42,329 nt of DNA, from positions 1 to 42,329 of IMG/VR virus record IMGVR_UViG_3300045051_000656. One strand, written 5' to 3'. This stretch comes from a virus. Under the pieces are notes generated by a model, which saw only the letters and a program-made list of their open reading frames with translations, ran no database searches and was not told the origin of the DNA. A program made the position numbers and the translations under genes. Shown piece after piece: positions 1 through 6,446 of the stretch (positions within the stretch are counted from its first letter, which is position 1; each line of letters starts with the position of its first letter).

Positions 1-117
1 CAGGACAAGCGTTTCATCTTGGAGATGACCGAGAGGATCCGCCGGGCAGGGCGGGATCGATCCATCGGGGGCAAGAGGGCCGACGAGGGGGAGAACCCGA
101 CGCGGGGTGGGGAGTGA
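1..117 (+). CDS. Partial repressor C-terminus with an alternative tail (5' truncated)
   Basis: The window opens inside a reading frame that matches the C-terminal part of the repressor encoded at 41342-41794 on the other strand. The first 77 bases are its exact reverse complement, so residues from QDKRFILEM to RSIGGK are identical. The frame then leaves the repressor sequence and ends 13 codons later (RADEGENPTRGGE, stop at 115-117) instead of the usual SAPRPPKEQTLR. This is either the end of the repressor gene in an inverted arrangement of 41379-42256, the end of a paralogue, or an assembly or amplification chimera. It has no start in this window and is not an independent gene here. Confidence 0.6.
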   Translation, partial: QDKRFILEMTERIRRAGRDRSIGGKRADEGENPTRGGE

Positions 118-150
118 GGGTAAGCAGACAGCGCCTGCAGAGCGTAGTAC
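74..150 (+). repeat. 77-bp direct terminal repeat, left copy (circular closure)
   Basis: This stretch is identical to the last 77 bases of the window (42253-42329). An exact overlap of this size at both ends is what a circular molecule gives when assembled with a k-mer of 77. It does not have to be a biological terminal repeat. Closing it gives a circle of about 42,179 bp. Confidence 0.9.
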
Positions 151-201
151 GGAGTAGGTAAGTACCCGCTGAATTCTGGTGGACGCGAAAGGAAGAATCG
201 A
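118..201 (+). other. Leader of the DUF3467 cassette
   Basis: No gene is seen here. It is the untranslated lead-in to the gene at 202. It ends in a purine-rich ribosome binding site (AAAGGAAG, 190-197) four bases before the ATG. Counting across the circular closure from 42158, the gap between the XRE gene and this cassette is about 300 bases. It contains the promoter and operator-like sequences described at 42163-42215. Confidence 0.5.
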
Positions 202-624
202 ATGGCTAATATGCCACGACCAGGGCAGGGCAAAGGCCCGCTCAAGCGCAACGCACAAATGCTGAAGACGGTCAGGCGACCAAATTCACCAGATCAAGAC
301 GCCGTCTACGGAGCGGACATAGATATATCGAACATCCAATATACTGGATTCGCTAATTTTTCAGCTATTACTGCCAATGCAGACGAGTTCATGTTCCTTT
401 TCTGCAAAAAAAGTTTAACTTCAGCATTTCAGGCAGAATGCGAGTGTCTAATATACATGACGCCTGCACTTGCGAAAGCGCTTTTGAAAAACCTTCAGGA
501 TCAAATTGATGATTATGAGTCTGACTTCAGCCCAATAGAAACTGACGTTGAAAAACGTGTTACCGAAAAGGGAAAAAGGCGAATCGTTCGGATGGAAGCG
601 AAGAAGGTAGCTGGTCAAGAATGA
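202..624 (+). CDS. DUF3467-like protein, first gene of an AT-richer cassette
   Basis: 140 residues. The pattern resembles DUF3467: a central segment (about residues 47-75) with ANFSAI and a hydrophobic strand DEFMFLF, then YMTPALAKALL followed by an amphipathic helix ending in DDYES. DUF3467 proteins characteristically carry a 'MSPxxAKxLLxxLxxNIxxYE' block in the second half, which this matches in form. The C-terminus is very basic. Family members have no settled function. The start has a clear ribosome binding site at 190-197. The gene is visibly AT-richer than the phage genes around it and its stop overlaps the next start (621-624, ATGA), so the three cassette genes are probably translated together. 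Family assignment is from pattern memory, not a search. Confidence 0.6.
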   Translation: MANMPRPGQGKGPLKRNAQMLKTVRRPNSPDQDAVYGADIDISNIQYTGFANFSAITANADEFMFLFCKKSLTSAFQAECECLIYMTPALAKALLKNLQDQIDDYESDFSPIETDVEKRVTEKGKRRIVRMEAKKVAGQE

Positions 625-1331
625 GATTCCTAGTGCCGGCATCCCCGCGTGGCAGCGGCACAGGGGTGATGCCTCAAGACCTACCCCAACCATCCCCAAG
701 CAGGCCAGATGTCGAACGGCCATTCAGCGGCACGGGGTCTAATATCCGTAGCGCAAACCCGGTTTCCGATGGCGAATCTGCAACCGTTCGGAGTGGGCTG
801 GTAGCCGTACAACACAAGGCCTATGAAGTGGCGTTGTCTGGGAACCTGCGCTTCGTCGGTGGCCGAGCAAATCCGCGAAAAGTACGGTGGGCGATCAATC
901 CTGCCCCAAGCAATAATGCAGACAGAATGATTGCCGAACTTGACAGCCTTGAGATGGGTGTCGCTGACGACGACCCAGACTTCATACCGCCATCGCCAAG
1001 GTCGATCGAAGCCCTGCGCCGAGAGATTCACGCCCTGTTGCGCCTGGCCAAAAATGGAGGCTCGGCACCAAGACCGCACCTCAAATCGCTTCGGTCGCGG
1101 AAGAGGCGCCGTCCGACACCCATCAATATCCATTTCGGACACGTCCATCCCGATGACCATGGAGGATGTGAGATCACATGGAAAATCGACGGGAGGCGGG
1201 TAATTCTCGCATCGCGGGACAATGGCACGTCCCAAGACGTGTTTCTCTATGTTTCAAGAAGCCCCTATTATGACGCTTACCGAGGCGGAGACATTGCACC
1301 AAGCCTTTTAGACCTTTTCAGAAATAATTAG
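621..1331 (+). CDS. Uncharacterised protein, second gene of the DUF3467 cassette
   Basis: 236 residues, starting at an ATGA overlap with the DUF3467-like gene. The N-terminal 60 residues are proline- and serine-rich and look disordered. A middle helix (EALRREIHALLRLAKNG, about residues 130-146) leads to a C-terminal beta-rich module: NIHFGHVHPDD, CEITWKIDGRRVILAS, then a VFLYVSRSPYYD motif. This layout (short helical region, then a strand pair with W, G-R and a final tyrosine-rich strand) recalls small uncharacterised bacterial proteins that occur in pairs with the kind of protein encoded next. I cannot name a Pfam family. No catalytic motif, signal peptide or membrane segment is visible. Codon use is less GC-biased than in the phage body, which points to acquisition. 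Confidence 0.75.
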   Translation: MRFLVPASPRGSGTGVMPQDLPQPSPSRPDVERPFSGTGSNIRSANPVSDGESATVRSGLVAVQHKAYEVALSGNLRFVGGRANPRKVRWAINPAPSNNADRMIAELDSLEMGVADDDPDFIPPSPRSIEALRREIHALLRLAKNGGSAPRPHLKSLRSRKRRRPTPINIHFGHVHPDDHGGCEITWKIDGRRVILASRDNGTSQDVFLYVSRSPYYDAYRGGDIAPSLLDLFRNN

Positions 1332-1334
1332 CCA

Positions 1335-1865
1335 ATGCCAGATGACCAATCAGAGCCATATGTCGACGCCCCAAAGGATATTTCGGTCTATCGTATGCTC
1401 CAGCCTAAATGGATAGATGAGCACGGAGAAACTCGCCCAAGGGCGTTCTATGTCCGAGAGAGCGACGCGGAAAGTGGCATTTCAGTTGAACGATCGGACC
1501 GAATCCGATCATGTCAGTTGCGACATCTACCAAAATTTAAATATTGGAGAGGTGGAATTGGCGGATTCGGGAGAATATCCGTCAGTGATATTGAGCTTTT
1601 AACCTCACCACACAGCACAAAACGCCTAACAGTTCGATGTAAATCCTCAGAAGAGGCAAATGGCTCTAGCCATGCTGGGATTCATGGCCTTGCACCTTTC
1701 ACCAAGGATGAAAAAGGCAATTATCTGCTGTCCGATGAGGAAACCCACTTCTGCTCAGAGCTCGCGAGCAGGTGCCACCCATTACCAGAGAGCGACTGGC
1801 TTCATTGCGATCCCAGTGCTGATTCTGATGGAACAGCGCCCGCTCCTACCCCACCAGCCCCCTAA
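1335..1865 (+). CDS. Uncharacterised protein, third gene of the DUF3467 cassette, with run-on tail
   Basis: 176 residues, three bases after the previous stop. It starts with VYRMLQPKWIDEHGETRPRAF and continues with an ISVERSDR segment. This resembles a recurring family of small bacterial proteins of unknown function that open with a 'LYRRIxPxW' motif and sit beside proteins like the one at 621-1331 (recollection). A later block (about 123-160) with AGIHGLAPF and a helix FCSELASRC fits the same family. The last ten residues are only A, P and T, and are encoded where the DNA becomes GC-rich and overlaps the 3' end of the inverted IrrE remnant at 1846. This suggests the original stop was lost when the cassette joined phage DNA and the frame now runs on to a chance stop. 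Confidence 0.75.
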   Translation: MPDDQSEPYVDAPKDISVYRMLQPKWIDEHGETRPRAFYVRESDAESGISVERSDRIRSCQLRHLPKFKYWRGGIGGFGRISVSDIELLTSPHSTKRLTVRCKSSEEANGSSHAGIHGLAPFTKDEKGNYLLSDEETHFCSELASRCHPLPESDWLHCDPSADSDGTAPAPTPPAP

Positions 1866-2064
1866 CGACCAGGGCCGCGATCCTCTCATGAACCGCGGCC
1901 CTGTCGTCGTCGTAGCGCCACAGGTCCGCCCCCAGCCGAAGCCGCACCGGCGTCCACGTCTCCAAAAGGTGGTGCGCCAGCTCGTGGATCGCGGCAGCCA
2001 CCTGGATCTGCGGGTCGAAGGCCTCGTTCACCGCGACAATGGCGGGACACCCGCCCTGGGCCAT
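1846..2064 (-). pseudogene. Inverted C-terminal half of an ImmA/IrrE-type metallopeptidase
   Basis: Read on the minus strand, 72 codons encode an IVAVNEAF strand, a zinc-binding HELAHH helix (about residues 27-32), and WRYDDD followed by an Arg/Ala-rich helix. That is the C-terminal half of the ImmA/IrrE family. It is clearly related to, but diverged from, the intact gene on the plus strand at 2039 (IVAYN, HELAHH, WRYDDD in the same order). Its N-terminal half is missing: upstream on its own strand lies only the antisense of the plus-strand gene. The 5' ends of the two genes overlap by about 25 bp around a short palindrome (2041-2055). Its 3' end overlaps the end of the DUF3467 cassette. Most likely it is a remnant of a second IrrE gene left by an inversion or insertion. 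A translated 72-residue fragment is possible. Confidence 0.7.
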
Positions 2065-2452
2065 CCACCAGACCGCCGACCTGGTCGCCGCCACCCTGCG
2101 CCGCCACGCCGAGGGGCCCCACGACGCGCCCGCCACGTGGGTCGCCGTCGCCGAGCGCCTCGGGCTGCGCGTGGTGCCGTACCACGCCCCCGGAGGCGGC
2201 AGGGGGGAATACCTCGCGCTGACGCCCCCCGACGCCTGTACGGGCATCGTGGCGTACAACACGGCCTATCCGGAGCGGGAGCAGGCCGGGGCGCTGGTGC
2301 ACGAGCTGGCGCATCACCTCATCGCCGTGTGGCAGCCGCCGCTGCTGGAGGACGCCGCCGACTACTGGCGCTACGACGACGACCCGCGCCGGGTGCAGCA
2401 CCGCGTGGCGCGACGGGCCGAGCGGGGCATAGGAAGGGACGCACAGGGGTGA
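2039..2452 (+). CDS. ImmA/IrrE-family zinc metallopeptidase
   Basis: 137 residues. It has a helical N-terminus (WAIHQTADLVAATL), the VAERLGLRVVPY segment usual in ImmA/IrrE proteins, an IVAYN strand, and the zinc motif HELAHH with His88, Glu89 and His92. ImmA of ICEBs1 and IrrE/PprI of Deinococcus cleave an XRE-type repressor to induce genes. Here the likely target is one of the two HTH regulators at 41342-42157, which lie just upstream on the circle. The ATG at 2039 has no convincing ribosome binding site because the upstream DNA is the antisense of the inverted IrrE remnant, so the native 5' end may have been replaced. The end overlaps the next gene (GTGA, 2449-2452), with its binding site AGGAAGG inside this gene. 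Confidence 0.8.
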   Translation: MAGHPPWAIHQTADLVAATLRRHAEGPHDAPATWVAVAERLGLRVVPYHAPGGGRGEYLALTPPDACTGIVAYNTAYPEREQAGALVHELAHHLIAVWQPPLLEDAADYWRYDDDPRRVQHRVARRAERGIGRDAQG

Positions 2453-2820
2453 GCGAGGAACACCACGAGCATGAGCCGGAGTACGTTGAGGTATGGCGGT
2501 TCTTCAAGTTCTGCCTGCTGATCCTGGTTTCTTCGGCTCTGGCGCTGGGTACCATTACGGGGTTGGTGTGGATGACGGAGTTCGCCTCCGGGCACAAGGT
2601 CTCGCACAAGGTCTTGGGCATCGTCGGGTGGGTAGACGGTTTCGTGATCGCCTCCGCTGCGATCGGAATGGGACTGGCCCACTTTCTGGCGATCGTCAAC
2701 CGGCTGATCTTGCCGGTATGCAAGGAAACCTGGAAGGCGGTTGGCCGTCAAACAAACGGGGCGATGTCGGCCAAGCCGAGGATGGCCCCGATGAAGCCGA
2801 ACCGGAAAGGACAACGATGA
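2449..2820 (+). CDS. Small membrane protein with two helices
   Basis: 123 residues from a GTG start that overlaps the IrrE stop and is preceded by AGGAAGG (2431-2437). A charged, His/Glu-rich N-terminus (SEEHHEHEPEY) precedes two long hydrophobic segments, about residues 18-42 and 58-83. A basic tail (KPRMAPMKPNRKGQR) follows. No family is recognised. It is translationally coupled to the IrrE-like gene before it and the next membrane protein after it (ATGA). Small inner-membrane proteins in the lysogenically expressed operon of temperate phages often mediate superinfection exclusion. That role is an inference from position only. The open frame extends far upstream to 1660, but that part is out of frame with real genes and was rejected. 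Confidence 0.75.
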   Translation: MSEEHHEHEPEYVEVWRFFKFCLLILVSSALALGTITGLVWMTEFASGHKVSHKVLGIVGWVDGFVIASAAIGMGLAHFLAIVNRLILPVCKETWKAVGRQTNGAMSAKPRMAPMKPNRKGQR

Positions 2821-3251
2821 AAGGGAATCTGTCGCCGGCCATGCTGCGCCGTCTGATGTTGACGGCGACGGCCTTCGTGCTGGCCTATTCGGTCAACGCC
2901 ACGATGCTGCTGATCCTGGCGTCTCTGTGCGGCGTCCACGTCTTCGTGCTGTGGATGCTGGCGGGCATGACCCTGCTCCTCACGATGCCGGTGGCGGCGG
3001 CCGTCGTCGTCAGCGACCTGGGCCAGCCGGAGGTCGCCGCGAACGACACGCTGGGCGCTTGGGTGGCGGGCTTGCTGATGAGGCTGCGTCTCTTCTTCTT
3101 CTCGCCCTTCATCGTTTTGGGGGTGGTGGCGACGTTCCTGGGTGCCCCCAGGGAGCGCCGCCAGCGCGAACTCCCGTGGCACCGGAGAGCCGCGCTCCTG
3201 ATGGAAGAGATACTGTACGCCGATCGGTCGCTCCGCATCCGGGTCGGGTAG
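2817..3251 (+). CDS. Small membrane protein with three hydrophobic segments
   Basis: 144 residues, starting at an ATGA overlap, with GGAAAGG seven bases upstream. Hydrophobic segments are seen at about residues 11-36, 38-64 and 81-105. The C-terminus is basic and presumably cytoplasmic (RERRQRELPWHRR), ending in an amphipathic stretch. No family is recognised. It is the last gene of the rightward operon and is followed 27 bases later by a perfect palindromic terminator. Together with the preceding gene it forms a two-component membrane pair. Exclusion of other phages or envelope modification are possible roles, but nothing in the sequence decides. Confidence 0.75.
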   Translation: MKGNLSPAMLRRLMLTATAFVLAYSVNATMLLILASLCGVHVFVLWMLAGMTLLLTMPVAAAVVVSDLGQPEVAANDTLGAWVAGLLMRLRLFFFSPFIVLGVVATFLGAPRERRQRELPWHRRAALLMEEILYADRSLRIRVG

Positions 3252-3277
3252 GCACGTCAACGGCGCAGGCGCGGCGC

Positions 3278-3313
3278 AAAGAGGCCCGGTGGAACGTTCC
3301 ACCGGGCCTCTTT
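3278..3313. terminator. Palindromic bidirectional terminator of the rightward operon
   Basis: A perfect 18-bp inverted repeat with no spacer: AAAGAGGCCCGGTGGAAC followed by its complement, centred at 3295/3296. It has A-tract and T-tract ends (AAA on the left, TTT on the right), so it can stop transcription in both directions. It lies 27 bases after the stop of the last rightward gene. Confidence 0.85.
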
Positions 3314-3618
3314 CGCTTGCTGGGAACCCCGCGAGGATCCCGTTACCGTTTCCGCGCGTGGAGGATCGGTAGGCGTGGGCACTCCTGGCGGTATAGGAGG
3401 CTTGCGCCCCTCACGGTTCCGGGACCGAGTTTTGCCGCCAGGCCCCCACTTCTTGACCCGCCCCGCAGTTTGAGCATCGTGGAGAGGCTTGCAGGGCGGG
3501 CACGTCCGGGGCGTCCCCCGGTTTCGATAGGTAAGAGGCGGGGCCGGTATGCCCGGTTCCCCCCGCCAATTCCTGCCCAGCGCCCGAAGGCCCTGGGGGA
3601 GTACAACCATTCTACCGC

Positions 3619-3711
3619 CACGGGTTGTGGAGTTGTGGAGTGCTCGGGGGCGAAGTCCACAAGTTATCACCAGGTGATAACTCGTCAACTTGGCTCCACA
3701 ACTCGTCAACC
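3619..3711. promoter_or_regulatory. Repeat/dyad cluster, possible operator, attP or origin iterons
   Basis: Within about 90 bases there are two direct copies of AACTCGTCAAC exactly 21 bp apart (3679-3689, 3700-3710) and a perfect 10-bp dyad with a 1-bp centre, AGTTATCACC/GGTGATAACT (3662-3682). There are also two tandem TTGTGGAG units (about 3625-3640) and, further right, the inverted form CTCCACAAC. On the minus strand the direct repeats read TTGACGAGTT, so a TTGACG -35 with the dyad in its spacer is conceivable (TTGACG, 16 bp, TAACTT). Spacing by two helical turns and the dyad indicate protein binding. Confidence 0.5.
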
Positions 3712-3772
3712 GGCACCCACGCAGGAGGGGCGGCCGACAGGACTTAATTTTTCGACACTTCGATCTGTGACC

Positions 3773-3811
3773 AAAAAAGGGACCGGGGGACCGCTACGGT
3801 CCCCCGGTCCC
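3773..3811 (-). terminator. Intrinsic terminator of the leftward late operon
   Basis: A 15-bp GC-rich stem (GGGACCGGGGGACCG paired with its complement, 3-base loop, 3779-3811). For leftward transcription it is followed by six U residues (A-tract at 3773-3778). It lies about 85 bases beyond the subtilase stop and is the natural end of the structural operon. Confidence 0.88.
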
Positions 3812-3853
3812 AGCGCGTGGCGCGTCGATCTCCCGACCACCGCCCCACATCCG

Positions 3854-3886
3854 CGAAACATCTTGACACTCCGTCAAGATGTTTCG
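3854..3886 (-). terminator. Second hairpin directly after the subtilase gene
   Basis: A perfect 14-bp inverted repeat (CGAAACATCTTGAC, 5-base loop, then its complement) ten bases after the subtilase stop. It has no U-tract, so it may be a 3' stabiliser or a first stage of a tandem terminator with 3773-3811. A protein-binding dyad is also possible. Confidence 0.6.
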
Positions 3887-3895
3887 GCCACCGTC

Positions 3896-5431
3896 TCAGC
3901 GCCGCACGGTCACCCCGACCGCCGCGCTGCGCACCTTCGCCCCGGCCGCGTCCTGCGCCTCGAGCACGAGCTGGTGCGCGCCCACCTTGGCGTAGCGGGT
4001 GTCCCACACCGTCGTCCACGGGGAGCGGCTGGAGCGGCTGGTCGCCCTGCCGTCCACCAGCAGCGTCACCCGGACCACCGGCCCGCCGACGACCGCCTGG
4101 ACGTAGACCGTGCCGCTCACGGTGGCGCCGGCCGCGGGGCTCGCGATCCGCACCGACAGGGAGGGCACCGGAGGAGGCGTCGGAGGCGGGGAGGCGGGCA
4201 GGCTCACCGCCCGGGCGACCGCCGCCCCAACGTCCAGCAGGCCCGCGCCGTAGAGGTCGTCGCGCCCCGGCTCCCCGAGATCCCGCGCGGTCGCCACGAT
4301 GCAGTCGCGCACCTGCGCGGGCGAGAGGTCGGGGCGGGCGGAGATGACCAGTGCTGCGGCACCGGCCACGGTGGGGGCAGAGAAGCTGGTCCCCCACCAC
4401 CAGCCCCACGAACCGCCCCGGCTGGTGGTGTAGACGTCGATGCCCGGCGCGACCAGGTCGACGATGGGGCCGGTGTTGCTCCACGAGGTCTTGACGTCGC
4501 CCCTGTCCGTCGCCCCCACCGTGAGGACGCTGGCGGGGTTGGGGGCGGTGAGGGCGGTCGAGGCGTTGCCGCCGCTGGCCACGAAGACCCCGCCCTTGCT
4601 CTCCAGGTACTGCGCGGCCGACTGGACCGTGAGGCTGTCGCTGCACTGGTACGACGCGTTGACCACCCGCGCTCCCCGGTCCGCCGCCCACCGGACCGCC
4701 TCGGCGAGCGTGGACCAGTAGGCGTACCCGGTGGCGTCGCTGATCCGGATCGGCATGATCCGCACCGGACCCCACGCCACCGAAGCCACGCCCACCGCGT
4801 TGCCGCCCTGCGCCGCCGCCGTCCCCGCCACCGCCGTCCCGTGCCCCTGCACGTCGGTGGTGTCGGCGGTGCCTTCGAAGAGGTTCCAGCCGGGGACGTA
4901 CTTGGCGGCCAGGTCCGGGTGCGCGGGGTCGCAGCCGGTGTCGAGGACGGCGACGATCACCGACGCGGCGCCCGTGGTGGTCCCCCAGGCCACCGGCGCG
5001 CCGACGCGGGGAAGGTGCCACTGGTTGGGGTACAGAGGGTCGTTGGGGAGGGTCTGGGGGAAGCCCCGGCTATGCGACGTCGCATAACCGGGGAAGAGGG
5101 CGTGCCCGTCGTGGGGAACGCGGCGGTCCAGCTCCGCGAACTCCACGTCGGAGCGGCCGCGGAGGGACCGGAGCAGTGCCGCCGCGCTCTTCCCCCGCGA
5201 CACCTCGACGACCTCCACCCCCAGCCTCTCCAGATGGCGCAGGCGCCGTCCCTGCCCCGCCCAGGCCACCGCGCGGTCGGGGGGGCCACCGGGGCGGAAC
5301 CGCACCAGCACGCGGGAGGAGTCCCCCGGTGGAGCCTGCGCCTGTGCCGAAGCGCAGGCCCCCATGAGGACGACGAGGAAGACGGCGAGCATCATCGCCA
5401 GCAGCACGCGGGCCGCGAGTACCCGGGCCAT
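3896..5431 (-). CDS. Secreted S8 (subtilisin-like) serine protease
   Basis: 511 residues. The N-terminus is a signal sequence (hydrophobic 8-24, then ACASA; Cys26 could make it a lipoprotein). An I9-like propeptide follows at about 38-105 (VLVRFRPG). The S8 catalytic domain spans about 130-410, with Asp164 (VAVLDTG), His197 (GHGTAVAG), oxyanion Asn289 (ASGGN) and Ser349 (GTSFSAP), so the full catalytic set is present. A proline-rich linker (413-423) leads to an Ig-like bacterial domain (425-511). It is the last gene of the late operon, starting one base after the stop of the preceding gene. Secreted subtilases are rare in phage genomes. It may be a conversion factor for the lysogen, a lysis or envelope-degrading aid, or virion-processing, but the signal peptide argues for export. 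Confidence 0.93.
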   Translation of the reverse strand: MARVLAARVLLAMMLAVFLVVLMGACASAQAQAPPGDSSRVLVRFRPGGPPDRAVAWAGQGRRLRHLERLGVEVVEVSRGKSAAALLRSLRGRSDVEFAELDRRVPHDGHALFPGYATSHSRGFPQTLPNDPLYPNQWHLPRVGAPVAWGTTTGAASVIVAVLDTGCDPAHPDLAAKYVPGWNLFEGTADTTDVQGHGTAVAGTAAAQGGNAVGVASVAWGPVRIMPIRISDATGYAYWSTLAEAVRWAADRGARVVNASYQCSDSLTVQSAAQYLESKGGVFVASGGNASTALTAPNPASVLTVGATDRGDVKTSWSNTGPIVDLVAPGIDVYTTSRGGSWGWWWGTSFSAPTVAGAAALVISARPDLSPAQVRDCIVATARDLGEPGRDDLYGAGLLDVGAAVARAVSLPASPPPTPPPVPSLSVRIASPAAGATVSGTVYVQAVVGGPVVRVTLLVDGRATSRSSRSPWTTVWDTRYAKVGAHQLVLEAQDAAGAKVRSAAVGVTVRR

Positions 5432-5432
5432 G

Positions 5433-6356
5433 TCAGACCTCCCAGCCGGTGACGCGCACCAGCGGCTGCAGGTAGGTGGCGGTGTCGAGGTGCCCCATGC
5501 ACACCATCGCGCCGTCCGGGGCGAACCGGGGGACGCTGACGCTGTTCGGGGGAGCGACGGCGGGCCGGGGGATGAGCGCGGCCACGTCGATCACCGCGTC
5601 GGTGAGCAGGTCCAGGACCAGCGTGAACTGGTCGAACAGGGTGCCGCTCGGCTTGCGCTTGAGGCCGTAGGCGGAGAGGTACCGGCCGTCGGGGGACAGG
5701 AACGCCCCGTGGATGGCCTCGAAGCCGGGCACCTCGGGGACGTAGACCTCGTCGATGCGGCTGTCCCAGACCCACGCGCGCGCCGTGACGTTCGAGACGG
5801 AGCCGACGTAGGCCCGGCCGACGACGAACTCGCCCGCGACGTAGGCGGCCGCCGCGCCCAGGAGATCCGGCCGCACGGCCGCCAGAACAGGCGGCTTGAA
5901 CCCGAGCGGGATCGGCCCGACGCTGGAGACGACCCCGATGGCGTCGTCGATCTTCTTGCCGTCGAAGCCGTAGCGCCCGACCGGGCCGGAGCCGTAGACG
6001 CCGTCCTCGTCGATGCGCACCGCCTGCCCGCACTGGGGCGAGAGGCGCAGGATGCGGCCTTCCTTGAGGATGCCGCCGTAGGGCACCTGCCCGCCGCCGC
6101 CGACGGACACGCTGACCATGTCCTCGAAGCTTCCCGTGGCGGACACCTGCACCGGGTGGGTGGCGGTGCCACCCGGCAGCGAACCGCCGGGGAGAACGAC
6201 CGGGTCGCCCCCGGTGATGGGGACCACCGCGGCGGTCCACCGGTTGATGGACCCCGGATCGGCGTCCCAGCGAACCACCACGTCGCCCTTGCTGTCGAAG
6301 CCCACCGGCACCAGACGCATGGGCGTCTGCGCCGTCAGAACCTGAACGTTGGCCAT
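5433..6356 (-). CDS. Late protein of unknown function, beta-rich
   Basis: 307 residues, start supported by GGAGGTG six bases upstream. It is rich in strand-like segments and Gly/Pro/Val. A C-terminal stretch LSPDGRYLSAYG followed by VPRFAPDGAMVCMG resembles blades of a PD40/WD-like beta propeller, but only one or two such units are visible. No signal peptide, membrane segment or catalytic motif is seen. It lies between the lysin and the subtilase and was probably transcribed with them, although a hairpin (6392-6416) separates it from the lysin. Its N-terminus (MANVQVLTAQTPMRL) starts like virion-associated proteins. A minor virion or head-fibre role is possible. Confidence 0.75.
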   Translation of the reverse strand: MANVQVLTAQTPMRLVPVGFDSKGDVVVRWDADPGSINRWTAAVVPITGGDPVVLPGGSLPGGTATHPVQVSATGSFEDMVSVSVGGGGQVPYGGILKEGRILRLSPQCGQAVRIDEDGVYGSGPVGRYGFDGKKIDDAIGVVSSVGPIPLGFKPPVLAAVRPDLLGAAAAYVAGEFVVGRAYVGSVSNVTARAWVWDSRIDEVYVPEVPGFEAIHGAFLSPDGRYLSAYGLKRKPSGTLFDQFTLVLDLLTDAVIDVAALIPRPAVAPPNSVSVPRFAPDGAMVCMGHLDTATYLQPLVRVTGWEV

Positions 6357-6391
6357 GAAACACCTCCAGCCGGTTACGCCGGCAGACAGAA

Positions 6392-6416
6392 GGCCCGCCC
6401 GCCTGTCGGGCGGGCC
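6392..6416 (-). terminator. Hairpin between lysin and the 307-residue gene
   Basis: A 10-bp stem GGCCCGCCCG with loop CCTGT and its exact complement. For leftward RNA it is followed by only a weak U-rich stretch, so it may give partial termination or mark an RNA processing point within the late operon. Confidence 0.55.
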
Positions 6417-6446
6417 AAGGTGACGATCAGCCCTGCGGGTGACGAA

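Larger units (their letters stand above)
3252..3895. other. Intergenic island between convergent operons
   Basis: About 640 bases without a convincing gene, bounded by a bidirectional terminator on the left and two hairpins on the right. Open frames exist on the minus strand (for example 3343-3660), but they lack ribosome binding sites and a GC-rich third-position pattern, and one runs through the terminator palindrome. The interior (3314-3772) is more structured than random: a repeat and dyad cluster lies at 3619-3711. It might hold an origin, the integrase attachment site, a packaging site or a small regulatory RNA. The sequence does not say which. Confidence 0.6.

Noticed and set aside
1-150. 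Biological terminal redundancy or attL/attR at the window ends
   Set aside because: Both end matches are exactly 77 bp, as expected for assembly k-mer overlaps. No host sequence is present, so integration junctions are not shown.
1660-2448. Upstream part of the long plus-strand frame ending at 2820
   Set aside because: It overlaps the cassette, IrrE remnant and IrrE gene in another frame, and its sequence is Arg/Pro-rich noise. The real gene starts at GTG 2449 with its own ribosome binding site.
3257-3709. Minus-strand open frames in the intergenic island
   Set aside because: They run through the terminator palindrome or lack a ribosome binding site, have no codon bias like the other genes and show no family pattern. 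A frame with CPPCKPLH looked zinc-like but has no further support.
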